From NCBI RefSeq assembly GCF_016734905.1, contig NZ_JAERPO010000001.1:496001-560000 (forward strand): a stretch of DNA of 64,000 nt, given 5' to 3'. Positions 1-9,388 of this stretch are shown piece by piece. A program made the translations under genes and the position numbers. This DNA comes from Sphingopyxis jiangsuensis. Its GTDB lineage: Bacteria; Pseudomonadota; Alphaproteobacteria; Sphingomonadales; Sphingomonadaceae. A model generated the notes under the pieces. That model was given only the letters and a program-made list of their open reading frames with translations, did not search any database and was not told the DNA's origin. Positions within the stretch are counted from its first letter, which is position 1; each line of letters begins with the position of its first letter.

Positions 1-508
1 TGAGCGCCGCACCATCGACGTTCGACACCACGGCAACGTCATAACGGCGATTGTGCCGCCCGAGCGCATCGACAAGCAGGTCGGGGCCGAGCGCAGAACC
101 GCCGATACCGATGTGCAACAGGTGCCGAATTTCGCCGAACGCCCCCGCCTCGATCGCGTCGACGAGCATCCGCATCCGGTGGTGGAGCGCCTGCGCGCGG
201 CGGACCGAATCGGACGCTCCCTCGCCGCGCTCAGCACTATGCTCGGCAGCGCGATCTTCGGTAGGATTGGCAATCCCGCCGCTGAACAATGTCTTGCGGC
301 GTCCCGCGAAATCCTGCGCTGTGGCAAGCCCCTGCATGGCGTCGATTGCCGCACCGTCGAGATGCGTCTTTGCAAAGTCGAAGCGAATATCGGCGACGTT
401 GCGGACAAGCGACTGCAAGCGGGCCTCGGGATCGTGCGCGACCAGGTCGGCGAGTTTTTGCGGCTGCCACGCGGTTAGTGCCTTCCAGGCTTCGGAAGCG
501 GTCGTCAT
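1..508 (-). CDS. pgi: Glucose-6-phosphate isomerase, N-terminal part (cut by window edge)
   Basis: Interconverts glucose-6-phosphate and fructose-6-phosphate in the cytoplasm. Only the first 169 codons lie in the window; the reading frame is still open at base 1. It starts with MTTASEAWKALTAWQPQKLA. Family landmarks are the ANPTEDRA stretch near residue 80 and the sugar-phosphate-binding IGIGGSALGP loop near residue 134, followed by a VVSNVDG segment. The catalytic Glu and Lys lie outside the window. The gene is divergent from lepB across about 200 bp. That gap holds a GGCGCC...GGCGCC inverted repeat near 557-573, just upstream of the start, but I recognise no promoter there. The family call is secure because the IGIGGS loop is diagnostic. 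Confidence 0.93.
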   Translation of the reverse strand, partial: MTTASEAWKALTAWQPQKLADLVAHDPEARLQSLVRNVADIRFDFAKTHLDGAAIDAMQGLATAQDFAGRRKTLFSGGIANPTEDRAAEHSAERGEGASDSVRRAQALHHRMRMLVDAIEAGAFGEIRHLLHIGIGGSALGPDLLVDALGRHNRRYDVAVVSNVDGAAL

Positions 509-708
509 CGGATTCCCTCTGATTTTCGCTCGCGTCGAGCAAAGTCGCGACACCCGGCGCCCCTTCCGGCGCCATGGGCATCTCGACTTCGCGCGGTGCG
601 AACGGGGATGAAATGCAACCCCTTCTCTAAGCCCACAGGCGACACCGCGCCAGCGCGTTCCGCCGATATTTGCTTGACGCGCAGACCTATTCGTCGCCAA
701 TGCGCGGC

Positions 709-1593
709 ATGACTGACGCCAGCATGACTGCCGAAAATTCGCCCCCGAACACGCCCAGCCCGACCCCGGCACCCGTTTCCGCAAAGGAAGAGGCAGTCGA
801 CACGCTCCGCTTTTTGGGCCTGCTCGCGATCGCGGTGCTCATATTCCGCAGCTTTTTCCTGTCGCCGTTCAATATTCCATCGGAATCGATGCAGCCACGC
901 TTGCTGATCGGCGACTATCTGCTCGTCAACAAGATGGCCTATGGCTACACGAAGCACAGCCTGCCGTTCAGCGTCCCGCTGATCCCCGGACGCCTGTTCG
1001 GCCGCACACCCGAGCGCGGCGACGTCGTGGTTTTCAAGGCGCCGCCGCTCGCCAAGGATGACTGGATCAAGCGCGTCATCGGGGTTCCCGGCGACACGGT
1101 ACAGCTGCGCGACGGCATCGTCTGGCTCAACGGCGAGCCGCTCAAACGCGAGCCGATGGCCGATTTCGTCATTCCGGTCACGCCGAACATGGTCGAAGCA
1201 TCGCGCGCGCAAGGCACGCTTGTCTGTTATTCGACGGAATTCGAAGAAATCGGCCCGGATGGCCAACGTCAGTGCCGCTATAAGCAGTTCCGCGAAACGC
1301 TGCCCGACGGGCGCAGCTATGCTATTCTCGACATTGCCGACCTGCCCGTCGACAACACGCCGCCCTATACGGTTCCGGACGGCAGCGTGTTCCTGATGGG
1401 CGACAACCGCGACCGCAGCGCCGACAGCCGCGTTCCGCTGTACGAAGGCGGGCTGGGCGGTGCGGTGCCCGAGGAAAATCTCGTCGGCCACGCGCTTGTC
1501 AGCATGTTCTCGACCGACGGATCGGCGAGCTGGTTCAACCCCATCAGTTGGCTCACCGCCGCCCGCTGGAAACGCATCGGGGAAAGCTTTTGA
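709..1593 (+). CDS. lepB: Signal peptidase I
   Basis: Cleaves signal peptides from exported pre-proteins at the periplasmic face of the inner membrane. With the ATG at 709 it has 294 residues: a Pro-rich cytoplasmic tail (about 10-25), one membrane segment (about 33-51), catalytic Ser60 in the SESMQP motif and general-base Lys121 in [10 protein letters not shown]. The C-terminal box [11 protein letters not shown] is typical of S26 peptidases. In-frame alternatives are TTG at 670 and ATGs at 700 and 724; none has a strong ribosome binding site, so the start is uncertain. Its stop overlaps the start of rnc, and lepB-rnc-era is a common proteobacterial operon. Confidence 0.93.
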   Translation: MTDASMTAENSPPNTPSPTPAPVSAKEEAVDTLRFLGLLAIAVLIFRSFFLSPFNIPSESMQPRLLIGDYLLVNKMAYGYTKHSLPFSVPLIPGRLFGRTPERGDVVVFKAPPLAKDDWIKRVIGVPGDTVQLRDGIVWLNGEPLKREPMADFVIPVTPNMVEASRAQGTLVCYSTEFEEIGPDGQRQCRYKQFRETLPDGRSYAILDIADLPVDNTPPYTVPDGSVFLMGDNRDRSADSRVPLYEGGLGGAVPEENLVGHALVSMFSTDGSASWFNPISWLTAARWKRIGESF

Positions 1594-2273
1594 GCGATGC
1601 GCTCGACACCGGGGCGCTCGCCGGGATCATCGGCTGCGAACCGGGCGACCTCGCGCTCTATGACCTTGCGCTGACGCACGGAAGCACGGGGCGCGCCGAT
1701 TACCAACGGCTCGAATTCCTTGGCGACCGCGTGCTCGGCCTCGTGATCGCGTCCGAGCTTTACGCGCGTTTTCCCAAGGCGAGCGAGGGCGAATTGTCGT
1801 CGCGGCTCCACGTCCTTGCGTCGGGTGCGACCTGCGCCGCAATCGCGCACGCGCTCGATCTTTCCGCACTGATCCGCTTTGGCGCGCAAGCGCGCAACGA
1901 CGGGGGGCGCCATAGCGACAATATCGCGGCCGACGCGATCGAGGCGCTGATCGGCGCGATCTGGCTCGACAAGGGCGAAGAGGCTGCGCGCCGCTTCATC
2001 CTCACCCATTGGGGCGATCGCATCGAAGGGCAACTCGCCGCGCCCAAACATCCAAAGGCGGCGCTCCAGGAATGGGCGCTCGCGCGCAAGCGACGCCCGC
2101 CCGAATATCGTCTTGTCCGTCGCGAAGGCCCCGACCATGCGCCGCGTTTCCTTGTCGCCGTGTCGGTCGGCAAACTTGCCGAGGCCGAGGGCGAAGGCGC
2201 GTCGAAGCAGGCCGCCGAAAAGGCGGCGGCGGCGGCGCTGCTCGACCAATTGATACAGGAAGAAGAAAAATGA
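1590..2273 (+). CDS. rnc: Ribonuclease III
   Basis: Cleaves double-stranded RNA during rRNA and mRNA processing. It has 227 residues. The nuclease domain carries the signature [10 protein letters not shown] (Glu42, Asp46) and the second acidic motif [11 protein letters not shown] (Asp115, Glu118). The double-stranded RNA-binding domain covers roughly residues 155-222, ending in an Ala-rich [15 protein letters not shown] helix. I chose the TTG at 1590 because it overlaps the lepB stop, has GGGGAAAG just upstream, and gives the usual length; the longer frame from 1548 would run well into lepB. The stop overlaps the start of era by ATGA, which suggests translational coupling. Confidence 0.93.
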   Translation: MSDALDTGALAGIIGCEPGDLALYDLALTHGSTGRADYQRLEFLGDRVLGLVIASELYARFPKASEGELSSRLHVLASGATCAAIAHALDLSALIRFGAQARNDGGRHSDNIAADAIEALIGAIWLDKGEEAARRFILTHWGDRIEGQLAAPKHPKAALQEWALARKRRPPEYRLVRREGPDHAPRFLVAVSVGKLAEAEGEGASKQAAEKAAAAALLDQLIQEEEK

Positions 2274-3163
2274 CCCAGCGTTGCGGTTTCGTCGCCGTCG
2301 TCGGCGCGCCCAATGCGGGCAAGTCGACGCTCGTCAACGCGCTCGTCGGCCAGAAGGTCGCGATCGTCAGCCCCAAGGCACAGACGACGCGCACGCGGCT
2401 GATGGGCGTCGCGATGGATGGCGACACGCAGATCATCCTGATCGACACCCCCGGCATCTTCGCGCCGAACCGCCGCCTCGACCGCGCGATGGTCGCAGCG
2501 GCGTGGGGCAGCCTAGAGGAGGCCGAGGCGATCCTCGTGATGGTCGATGCCGCCGCCAAGCTCACGGGGCGCGTCGAGCGCGTGCTCGAGGGCGTCGCGG
2601 GGCGGCCCGAGAAAAAATATCTCGTCCTCAACAAGGTCGACATCGTTAAAAAGGACAAACTCCTCACCATCGCGACCGAGCTCAATTCGCGGCTCGCCTT
2701 CGACGAAACCTTCTTCATTGCAGCGAGCAGCGGCGACGGCGTCCCCGAACTCAAGGCGCATCTCGCGGCGCTGATGCCCGAGGGACCCTGGCACTTCCCC
2801 GAGGATGAGGTCAGCGACGCCCCCGAACGCATGCTCGCCGCCGAGATCACGCGCGAGCAGCTTTATCGCCAGCTCCACGAGGAGCTGCCTTATCAATCGA
2901 CCGTCGAAACCGAGCTCTTCAAGACGCGCCCCGACGGCAGCGCCGAAATCCACCAGCAAATCTTTGTCGCGCGCGATACCCAGCGCGCGATCGTGCTTGG
3001 CAAAGGCGGTAGCCGGATCAAGGAAATCGGCGCGAAGGCCCGCGCCGAACTCGCCGAGCTGATGGGGCGCAAGGTCCACCTGTTCCTGCACGTCAAGGTC
3101 AAGGAAAATTGGGACGAGGACCGCAGCGTCTATCGCGACATGGGGCTTGATTGGGTGGATTAG
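2270..3163 (+). CDS. era: GTPase Era
   Basis: Essential GTPase that binds 16S rRNA near its 3' end during 30S ribosome maturation. It has 297 residues. The P-loop is GAPNAGKST (12-20), the G2 region has QTTRTR, G3 is DTPG and G4 is NKVD. A C-terminal KH RNA-binding domain contains [16 protein letters not shown]. The ATG overlaps the rnc stop, and the long frame beginning at 2009 is an upstream extension through rnc, not the real start. Co-transcription with rnc fits their joint role in ribosomal RNA processing. Confidence 0.96.
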   Translation: MTQRCGFVAVVGAPNAGKSTLVNALVGQKVAIVSPKAQTTRTRLMGVAMDGDTQIILIDTPGIFAPNRRLDRAMVAAAWGSLEEAEAILVMVDAAAKLTGRVERVLEGVAGRPEKKYLVLNKVDIVKKDKLLTIATELNSRLAFDETFFIAASSGDGVPELKAHLAALMPEGPWHFPEDEVSDAPERMLAAEITREQLYRQLHEELPYQSTVETELFKTRPDGSAEIHQQIFVARDTQRAIVLGKGGSRIKEIGAKARAELAELMGRKVHLFLHVKVKENWDEDRSVYRDMGLDWVD

Positions 3164-3172
3164 GAGCAAGCG

Positions 3173-3613
3173 ATGCAACGACCGGTTTCGATCATCTATT
3201 TCGAGCGTCTCTTCTGGCTTTCCCTGTTCGTCGGCTTTCTCAGCCCCGTGTTCGCGTGGGACAGGATGATGGCCGATATCGCGCGTGACGCGGCGACGAT
3301 TCCGCCAAACGTGGCCGTGACCATCGTCGTCGTCATCCTTGTGGCCATGGCGGCTATATCGGTCGCTTTCTGGTACGGAATCGCCCGCAGGGCGAGCAAT
3401 GTGGTCAAATGGATTTACGTCGTGTGGATGGGCTTTAGCGCGCTTGCAGCGCTGGCTGATCCATTCCATTCTGAAGGGCTCCGCGGCTTCGCCCTTGGTG
3501 CATCACTCGTCTCAGCCGCGCTCACGCTCGCCTCGATCATCTGCCTCTTTCGTCCCGACGCTGTCGCGTGGTTTTCGAACAGGGGGGGCGTCGATCCCAA
3601 AGTGTTCGACTGA
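3173..3613 (+). CDS. Small integral membrane protein of unknown function
   Basis: A 146-residue protein I cannot assign. It has about four hydrophobic membrane segments (near residues 8-28, 48-68, 78-96 and 106-126) and short polar loops. A good ribosome binding site (GGAGC) lies 5 bases before the ATG, and the gene follows era after 9 bp, so it is probably read through from the lepB operon. Its TGA abuts the stop of the convergent hydrolase gene (TGA|TCA at 3611-3616), leaving no intergenic space. Confidence 0.75.
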   Translation: MQRPVSIIYFERLFWLSLFVGFLSPVFAWDRMMADIARDAATIPPNVAVTIVVVILVAMAAISVAFWYGIARRASNVVKWIYVVWMGFSALAALADPFHSEGLRGFALGASLVSAALTLASIICLFRPDAVAWFSNRGGVDPKVFD

Positions 3614-4744
3614 TCAGATCCGCCGGCAATCGTCCGGCGGCGTCTGTCCGTCGAAGCGCGCGGCGATCCACGCCAGCGTCTCGCCCGTCGCATTGCCGCG
3701 CGCGCTGTCGGTGTGGCCGCCGCCGGGGACTTCGAGCCAGCGCAGCGGCGTCCGGCGCTTGCAAACCGCCTTGGCAAAGCTGCGCGTAACGGCGGGCGCT
3801 ACGATCGTGTCCTTGCTACCCTGCGCGATCAGCAGCGGCCCCGGCACGCTTGCGGCATCGACGCTGTTCGCGCGCATCGTCGCGGCGAAGGGCTGCAGGC
3901 GCGTGACATCTTTTCGCCCCATCGCCTGCCGCACCGCGAGGATACCGAGGATCGTGCCGATCTTCGGCTTGTTGTGCAGCTCTATGCAGTTGTTTTCGGC
4001 GAGACGGCGGATAACGCCCTGCGTCGATTTGTTCGTGAAGCCGTCGAGCGAATAGCCGAAATGCTGCGACCAGCTGTGCAGCGTGAAGGCGAGCAGCATC
4101 GCGCGCACATTGGCATCGCTCGCCTGTCGCATGTTCGCGGCAAGATCGGTCGGCGGCGCGGCCGCGGCGGTGCCGACAAGCGTCAGGTCGGGCGCATAAT
4201 GGCGCGCCGAGGCAGCGGTCCACAGCGCGGCGTGGCCGCCCTGCGATTCGCCCCATAGGGCAAAACGGCTGCCCGCCGCGGCGCCCGAAATACTGCGCGC
4301 CGCGCGCACCGCGTCGAGCACCGAATAGGCGGTGTCCGTCCCGACCAGATACGGATGCGGCATCGCACTGCCGAGCCCCGGATAGTCGGGCGCGACGACG
4401 ACATAATTTTGCGCGATCATCTCGGCGAGCCCCGGCGTTGCGTCGTAAAAGCCCGGACTGACCGATGGCGCGCACTTTTCGACCACGCCCGACGTACCGT
4501 GCGTCCAGGCAACGACCCGGCGCGGTTCGCGCGACATCGCCTCGCGCGGCGCCACGACCATGCCGGTCACCTGCTGGCGCGCTCCTGCGGCGTTGCTCGT
4601 CCAGTACCGGATGCGCCATGCCTGCATGCCGGGCGGGGTCTCGACGACCGGATCGGCGGAAACGAGCGCGCCGACCTGTTGGGCCGACGCTGGCGACGAG
4701 AGCGTGAGAAACGACGCCACGCAGACAGCAAGCAACGAACGCAT
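3614..4744 (-). CDS. Secreted alpha/beta hydrolase (secretory lipase-like)
   Basis: Predicted exported esterase or lipase of 376 residues. The start at 4744 gives a signal peptide ending near SSPASAQQ and has a GGGAGG ribosome binding site; a longer in-frame start at 4786 would add 14 polar residues. The alpha/beta-hydrolase fold is shown by the AWTHGTSG oxyanion strand, the nucleophile elbow GESQGG, an acid in GSKDTIV and the catalytic His in GGGHTDSA. The layout resembles the LIP-type secretory lipases, but the substrate cannot be read from sequence. The ribosome binding site sits inside a hairpin at 4752-4775. Confidence 0.8.
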   Translation of the reverse strand: MRSLLAVCVASFLTLSSPASAQQVGALVSADPVVETPPGMQAWRIRYWTSNAAGARQQVTGMVVAPREAMSREPRRVVAWTHGTSGVVEKCAPSVSPGFYDATPGLAEMIAQNYVVVAPDYPGLGSAMPHPYLVGTDTAYSVLDAVRAARSISGAAAGSRFALWGESQGGHAALWTAASARHYAPDLTLVGTAAAAPPTDLAANMRQASDANVRAMLLAFTLHSWSQHFGYSLDGFTNKSTQGVIRRLAENNCIELHNKPKIGTILGILAVRQAMGRKDVTRLQPFAATMRANSVDAASVPGPLLIAQGSKDTIVAPAVTRSFAKAVCKRRTPLRWLEVPGGGHTDSARGNATGETLAWIAARFDGQTPPDDCRRI

Positions 4745-4751
4745 AAAGCAA

Positions 4752-4775
4752 AGCCTCCCGGTTTTGGGGGAGGCT
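4752..4775 (-). promoter_or_regulatory. Hairpin enclosing the hydrolase ribosome binding site
   Basis: An 8-bp perfect inverted repeat (AGCCTCCC/GGGAGGCT) with an 8-base loop ends 7 bases before the ATG at 4744. Read on the minus strand, the right arm is the GGGAGG ribosome binding site itself. It may act as a translation-limiting hairpin or as a weak terminator for topA; the bases after it are T-rich (TTTGCTTT), which leaves both readings open. Confidence 0.45.
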
Positions 4776-4793
4776 ATCATATTCAAACCAAAG

Positions 4794-4821
4794 CGTCATC
4801 CCGGCGAACGCCGGGATGACG
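4794..4821. repeat. Dispersed palindrome, CGTCATCCCGGC family
   Basis: A perfect inverted repeat with 12-base arms around a 4-base centre: CGTCATCCCGGC / GCCGGGATGACG. It lies between topA and the hydrolase gene, both on the minus strand. Relatives lie at 22215-22291, 43280-43350 and 54640-54712, with a looser GTCGTCCCCGC version at 58271-58345 and 44527-44556. Confidence 0.8.
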
Positions 4822-4828
4822 TGGTTGG

Positions 4829-7384
4829 CTATTCCGCCGCGGCCTTCTTCTTCGCAGGTGCCTTTTTCGCGGTCGCCTTCTTGGCAGGCGCCTTCTTCTT
4901 CGCCGCGGCCTTCTTCTTGCCCTTCGCCGGCCCCTTCGCCGCACGGGCGTCGATCAGCGCAATTGCTTCTTCCTCGGTGAGCGCGTCGGGCTCGACCGTC
5001 TTGGGGAGCGTCGCGTTCGTCGTGCCGTCGGTGACATAAGGGCCGAAGCGTCCCGCCATCAACTTCATCTCGCCGCCGCTCGTCGGATGCGCGCCAAAGG
5101 TCTTGAGCGGCTCTGCCTTGGCACGGCCGCGCCCGCCGCCGTTGGCGGCGTCGGCGATGCGCGCGACCGCAGCGTTCATCCCGATCTCGAAAATCTCTGC
5201 GGTACCCGTCAGCTTCGCATATTTGCCGTCGTGGAGCAGATAGGGGCCGTAACGCCCCAGTCCAGCCATGATGACATTGCCGCTTTCCGGATGGACACCG
5301 ACCTCACGCGGAAGGCTCAAAAGCCGCAGCGCATAATCGAGGTCGAAATCCTCGCCCGGAATGTCTTTCGGGATCGACGAGCGTTTGGCCTCCTTGCCGT
5401 CGCCAAGCTGGATATAGGGACCAAAGCGCCCACTGCGCCTGGTGACTTCCAGCCCGGTGTCGGGATCGGTGCCGAGCGTTTCGGGGCCATTGTCGGCCTC
5501 GCCATTGCCGCCAGGCTGCGCGAATTTGCGCGTGAACTTGCACTCGGGATAGTTGCTGCACGCGATGAACGGCCCGAACTTGCCGCCACGCAGCGCGAGC
5601 TTGCCCGTGCCGCAATTGGGGCAGACGCGCGGGTCGCTGCCGTCGCCCTTGTCGGGAAACAGATAGGGGCCGAGGAATTCGTCGAGCGCCGCCGTGATCT
5701 CCGACGGCTTCTGCTCCATCACCTCGCCGGTGCGCGGTTTGAAATCGCGCCAGAAACGATCGAGCACCGCCTGCCACTGCGCGCGCCCGCCCGACACATC
5801 GTCAAGCTCTTCCTCGAGCCCGGCGGTGAAATCATATTGGACATAGCGTTCGAAGAAACGCTCGAGGAACGCCGTCAGCAGTCGCCCGCTTTCCTCGGGA
5901 TAAAAGCGGTTCTTTTCGATCCGCACATAGGCACGGTCCTTGAGCACCTGGAGGATCGAGGCATAGGTCGACGGACGCCCGATGCCGAGCTCCTCCATCT
6001 TCTTGACGAGGCTCGCCTCCGAATAGCGTGGCGGCGGCTGCGTTTCGTGGCGTTCGACCTCGACGCCAGTCTTCGCGGGCGCGTCGCCCTTGTCCATCGC
6101 GGGGAGCAGGCGCGCGTCATCGTCGTCGCTCGCGTCGTCGCGGCCTTCGTCATACAGCGCAAGGAAGCCTGGGAATTTCACGACCTGCCCGGTCGCGCGC
6201 AGCATGGTCTTGCCGGTGCCGTCGGTCAGGTCGATGCTCGTCCGCTCGAGCCGCGCGGACGCCATCTGGCTCGCGAGCGCACGCTTCCAGATCAGGTCAT
6301 AGAGGCGCGCATGATCGCCGCCGCCGACCCTGTCCTTGCCAAAGTCGGTCGGACGGATCGCCTCGTGCGCTTCCTGCGCGTTCTTCGCCTTGGTCTGATA
6401 CTGGCGCGGCTTGTCGGGAACATAGCCCCCGTCGTAGCGCGTCGCGATCGCCTTTCGTGCGGCGCTGATCGCGCTGCCGTCCATCTGGACGCCATCGGTA
6501 CGCATATAGGTGATCGCGCCATCCTCATAGAGGTCCTGCGCGACACGCATCGTATGGCTAGCGGAGAAGCCGAGCTTGCGCGCCGCTTCCTGTTGCAAGG
6601 TCGACGTCGTGAAGGGTGGCGGCGGGTTGCGCGTCAGCGGCTTGGTCTCGACCGTATCGACGGTGAAATGGCCCGCCTTCACATCGGCTTCGGCGGCGCG
6701 CGCATCGGCTTCGCTGCCGATCGTCAGTCGCTCGATCTTGTCGCCGCGCCAGCGCGCGAGCCGCGCCTTGAACGCCGTCCCCGCCATCTCGAACAGCCCG
6801 GTGATCGACCAATATTGCTGCGCAACAAAAGCCTCGATCTCGCGCTCGCGCTCGACGATCATGCGCAAGGTCACCGATTGCACGCGGCCCGCCGATTTGG
6901 CGCCGGGCAGCTTGCGCCACAACACCGGCGACAATGTGAACCCGACGAGGTAATCGAGCGCGCGGCGCGCGCGATAAGCGTCGATCAGATCGTCGTCGAG
7001 CCCGCGCGGGTGCGCCATCGCCTCGGTTACGGCATCCTTGGTGATCGCGTTGAAGGTAACGCGGTCGACAACCTGCGGCAGCGCCTTTTTGCTGCGCAGC
7101 AATTCCTGCACATGCCAGCTGATCGCCTCGCCCTCGCGATCGGGGTCGGTCGCGAGGATCAGGCGGTCGGCCTGCTTCGCCGCGTCCTGAATGTCCTTCA
7201 GCCGCTTCGCCTTGTCGGGATAGAGCTGCCACTGCATCGCGAACCCGTCGTCGGGGTCGACCGAGCCGTCCTTGGGCGGCAGGTCGCGCACATGACCATA
7301 GCTCGCCAGCACCTTGAAATCGCGACCGAGATATTTCTCGATCGTCTTCGCCTTTGCGGGCGATTCGACAATCACCAATTGCAT
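4829..7384 (-). CDS. topA: DNA topoisomerase I (type IA)
   Basis: Relaxes negative supercoils by single-strand passage. It has 851 residues. The N-terminal TOPRIM domain (1-115) has acidic DPDREGEA; catalytic Tyr293 lies in AITYMRTDG. One C4 zinc ribbon (Cys588, 591, 609, 615) is followed by several cysteine-free Topo_C repeats recognised by GRFGPY motifs (near residues 650, 710 and 775). The C-terminus is a Lys/Ala tail of AKKKAPAKK type, typical of alphaproteobacterial TopA, likely binding DNA or RNA polymerase. The start ATG at 7384 gives the standard MQLVIVESPAKAKTI opening. Confidence 0.97.
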   Translation of the reverse strand: MQLVIVESPAKAKTIEKYLGRDFKVLASYGHVRDLPPKDGSVDPDDGFAMQWQLYPDKAKRLKDIQDAAKQADRLILATDPDREGEAISWHVQELLRSKKALPQVVDRVTFNAITKDAVTEAMAHPRGLDDDLIDAYRARRALDYLVGFTLSPVLWRKLPGAKSAGRVQSVTLRMIVEREREIEAFVAQQYWSITGLFEMAGTAFKARLARWRGDKIERLTIGSEADARAAEADVKAGHFTVDTVETKPLTRNPPPPFTTSTLQQEAARKLGFSASHTMRVAQDLYEDGAITYMRTDGVQMDGSAISAARKAIATRYDGGYVPDKPRQYQTKAKNAQEAHEAIRPTDFGKDRVGGGDHARLYDLIWKRALASQMASARLERTSIDLTDGTGKTMLRATGQVVKFPGFLALYDEGRDDASDDDDARLLPAMDKGDAPAKTGVEVERHETQPPPRYSEASLVKKMEELGIGRPSTYASILQVLKDRAYVRIEKNRFYPEESGRLLTAFLERFFERYVQYDFTAGLEEELDDVSGGRAQWQAVLDRFWRDFKPRTGEVMEQKPSEITAALDEFLGPYLFPDKGDGSDPRVCPNCGTGKLALRGGKFGPFIACSNYPECKFTRKFAQPGGNGEADNGPETLGTDPDTGLEVTRRSGRFGPYIQLGDGKEAKRSSIPKDIPGEDFDLDYALRLLSLPREVGVHPESGNVIMAGLGRYGPYLLHDGKYAKLTGTAEIFEIGMNAAVARIADAANGGGRGRAKAEPLKTFGAHPTSGGEMKLMAGRFGPYVTDGTTNATLPKTVEPDALTEEEAIALIDARAAKGPAKGKKKAAAKKKAPAKKATAKKAPAKKKAAAE

Positions 7385-7450
7385 GAAAAAATTTTGTCCT
7401 AGCTGTGCCTTACGTACGTACGCGCGAGGGTGGCGCCGCGAGCGGGATCG

Positions 7451-8119
7451 TCAACCAAAAATTTCCTGCAATGTCGAGACGGGTTGCTCGATGTTCAGGA
7501 GCAGCCCCACCGACGCAAGATAACCCCCGACAATACCGACTGCCGCGACAAGGTTCGTCGCCAACAGCCAAGCGAAGCCATATTCGGCCGCCAACGCCGG
7601 CGCCGCAAGTTCGACGGCCAGCGGCGCGACCGACATTACGAACATGATCAACCCGACGCCCAGCGCAGCGGGCCAATGGAGCAAGAGCATGTCCCAGCTT
7701 CGCTCCATCGCCGCGCGGCGCCCTCCGCCGTCGCGCACGAGCAGAACCGGCGCCAGATACCAGCGTGCAAAAACATACAGGCCGGGCAAGACCAGCAAGA
7801 TCAACCCCAGCAGAACGCCGAGCCCGATCAACAGCGACTGCAAATAAACGCTCAGCGAATTGGCGACCGGCACCGCAGCTGCAATCCCCTCGCGCGCCAA
7901 TGCTTCGCGGGTGATCCAGACCTGAATGACGGTTATAACGATGCCATAGACAACCAGCACCCAGCTTCCGGCGCTGTTCATCCGCGCGGCGGCGACGTCC
8001 AACGCAATTCCTGCCGTCGCGGTGGCCAGCCAGGCGACCGAAGCGGTTGTCGGCATATTGATCGCCATTTCCCAGGCCCGCCGCAATGTAGGAACGAGCA
8101 AACTCGCGTCATATTGCAT
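7451..8119 (-). CDS. Integral membrane protein of unknown function
   Basis: A 222-residue protein with about six hydrophobic segments and a WITREALAREG loop near residue 70. The pattern (conserved Arg in the loop, Pro-Gly in LLVLPGLYVFARWYL, an AMERSW helix) resembles glycerophosphodiester-phosphodiesterase membrane-domain or DUF975-like proteins, but no catalytic residues are visible. It lies upstream of topA on the same strand, 66 bp from its start, so the two may share a transcript. I would not go beyond membrane protein. Confidence 0.7.
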   Translation of the reverse strand: MQYDASLLVPTLRRAWEMAINMPTTASVAWLATATAGIALDVAAARMNSAGSWVLVVYGIVITVIQVWITREALAREGIAAAVPVANSLSVYLQSLLIGLGVLLGLILLVLPGLYVFARWYLAPVLLVRDGGGRRAAMERSWDMLLLHWPAALGVGLIMFVMSVAPLAVELAAPALAAEYGFAWLLATNLVAAVGIVGGYLASVGLLLNIEQPVSTLQEIFG

Positions 8120-8281
8120 TTACATTCAAGCCCCTACGCCGCGTGACTGGCGATGGTGGCCGCATCGGCGCGATTTCGTCAAGCCGGATTTGCCACCACT
8201 CTGCCAATCGCAACAAGGCGCAGCGATGGCGGGTGCCGCACGGTCACGTTCAGCGGCGTCGTAGGCACCCGCAAATCGGGA

Positions 8282-9277
8282 TCAACGCAGCGCGCCGAGC
8301 CGCCCGATCAACAACGCATTGGCAAGGCTGGCCGCCTTCGCCGCACCTTCCTCATAATTCCCCGGCTTGGCGGCGAACTCGAATTTGCGCGTCTTGCCAA
8401 AGCGCGGCAGGCCGATGCCCGCTGCCGCGGCGAAACCGCCCGCGACATTGGCGGCGGACTGCACTGTCTTTTCGGTTCCCGTCGATGCGTCGCTTTTCTC
8501 GATGAAATCGCCCTCGACGCCGACCGGCGCCTTGACGGTAATCACTGATTGCTTGCCGGTCGGCGCGATTAGCGTCATGCGCGAAAAGTCGGGCGCGACC
8601 GACAGCCCGCTGTTGACGTTGATGCCGCCGCCAAAGCTGAAGAAGCCGGGCCGCTTCTGTTCGGAAAAGTCGATCAGATAGACGACGTCGATCACCCCGA
8701 CCCCCGCCTGCCGCGCATAGTTGGAAAGCGCCATGCTCGCTTGCCCGGCCGACATATTGAGGCCCATGCTGCTCATCCCCGAACCGGTAAAATCGCCGGG
8801 AATCATCAACAGCGACGGCAGCGCACTCGGTTTGAAATAGGTCGCCTTGCCCTTGCTTCCCTTTTCGAGCGCGATGTTGATATCGAGCGGCACCTTTTGC
8901 GACTTGGCCTTGGCCATCGCCGGGTGGCCGAACAGGTCGGCGGCGGGCTGGACGCTGTACCCCTGGGCGGAAAGCTGCGACACGAAATCGGCGTAAGCCG
9001 CATCGGTGATCGCCTGCATCATTTCGGGGGTGACGCCGACGAGTTCGCTCTGCGCCTTGGTCGTCCCGCCGAACGCGCCCATCAGGCCGCCGGTCTTCTT
9101 GGTCTGGTCGATCGATTCAAAAATAAAGCCGACGTTGAAGGCGCCAACCGCGACGGTCGTCACGCCCTTGGCGGCGGAAGCTCCGCTGATCTTGACGGGG
9201 TCCTTGTCGGCTGCGGTGGCGGTGACGGGACAGGCCAGCATCGCCAGCGCGGCGACTACGGGCAGCAAAATTTTCAT
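8282..9277 (-). CDS. Secreted protein of unknown function
   Basis: A 331-residue predicted exported protein. I chose the ATG at 9277, with GGAGG 8 bases upstream, which yields a clear signal peptide (MKILLPVVAALAMLACPVTA). The cysteine at residue 16 is followed by PVTATAA, so signal peptidase I cleavage is more likely than lipidation. The mature part is rich in Gly, Ala, Lys and Ser, without Cys or recognised enzyme motifs. Its middle has extended beta-like segments (GVIDVVYLIDF, FSFGGGINVNSG), possibly an outer-envelope component. The next gene upstream on this strand is also a secreted protein. Confidence 0.7.
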   Translation of the reverse strand: MKILLPVVAALAMLACPVTATAADKDPVKISGASAAKGVTTVAVGAFNVGFIFESIDQTKKTGGLMGAFGGTTKAQSELVGVTPEMMQAITDAAYADFVSQLSAQGYSVQPAADLFGHPAMAKAKSQKVPLDINIALEKGSKGKATYFKPSALPSLLMIPGDFTGSGMSSMGLNMSAGQASMALSNYARQAGVGVIDVVYLIDFSEQKRPGFFSFGGGINVNSGLSVAPDFSRMTLIAPTGKQSVITVKAPVGVEGDFIEKSDASTGTEKTVQSAANVAGGFAAAAGIGLPRFGKTRKFEFAAKPGNYEEGAAKAASLANALLIGRLGALR

Positions 9278-9388
9278 GGGATCGTCCTCCGACGCCCGGC
9301 CAATCAGCGGCGCGGGCGTTCTCAAGACGCGACCCGGCCCCTGCATCGGCCAGATGCAGGGGCAAGTCAATGACCCAAAGTCAGGCGT

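Noticed and set aside
7382..7450. GTACGTACG palindrome between topA and the upstream membrane gene
   Set aside because: Only a short tandem TACG repeat; no conserved operator recognised.
8120..8281. Possible tRNA ending in CCACCA
   Set aside because: The stretch lacks a T-loop GTTCRANNC and the acceptor arm does not pair. Nothing else functional is visible in these 162 bases.
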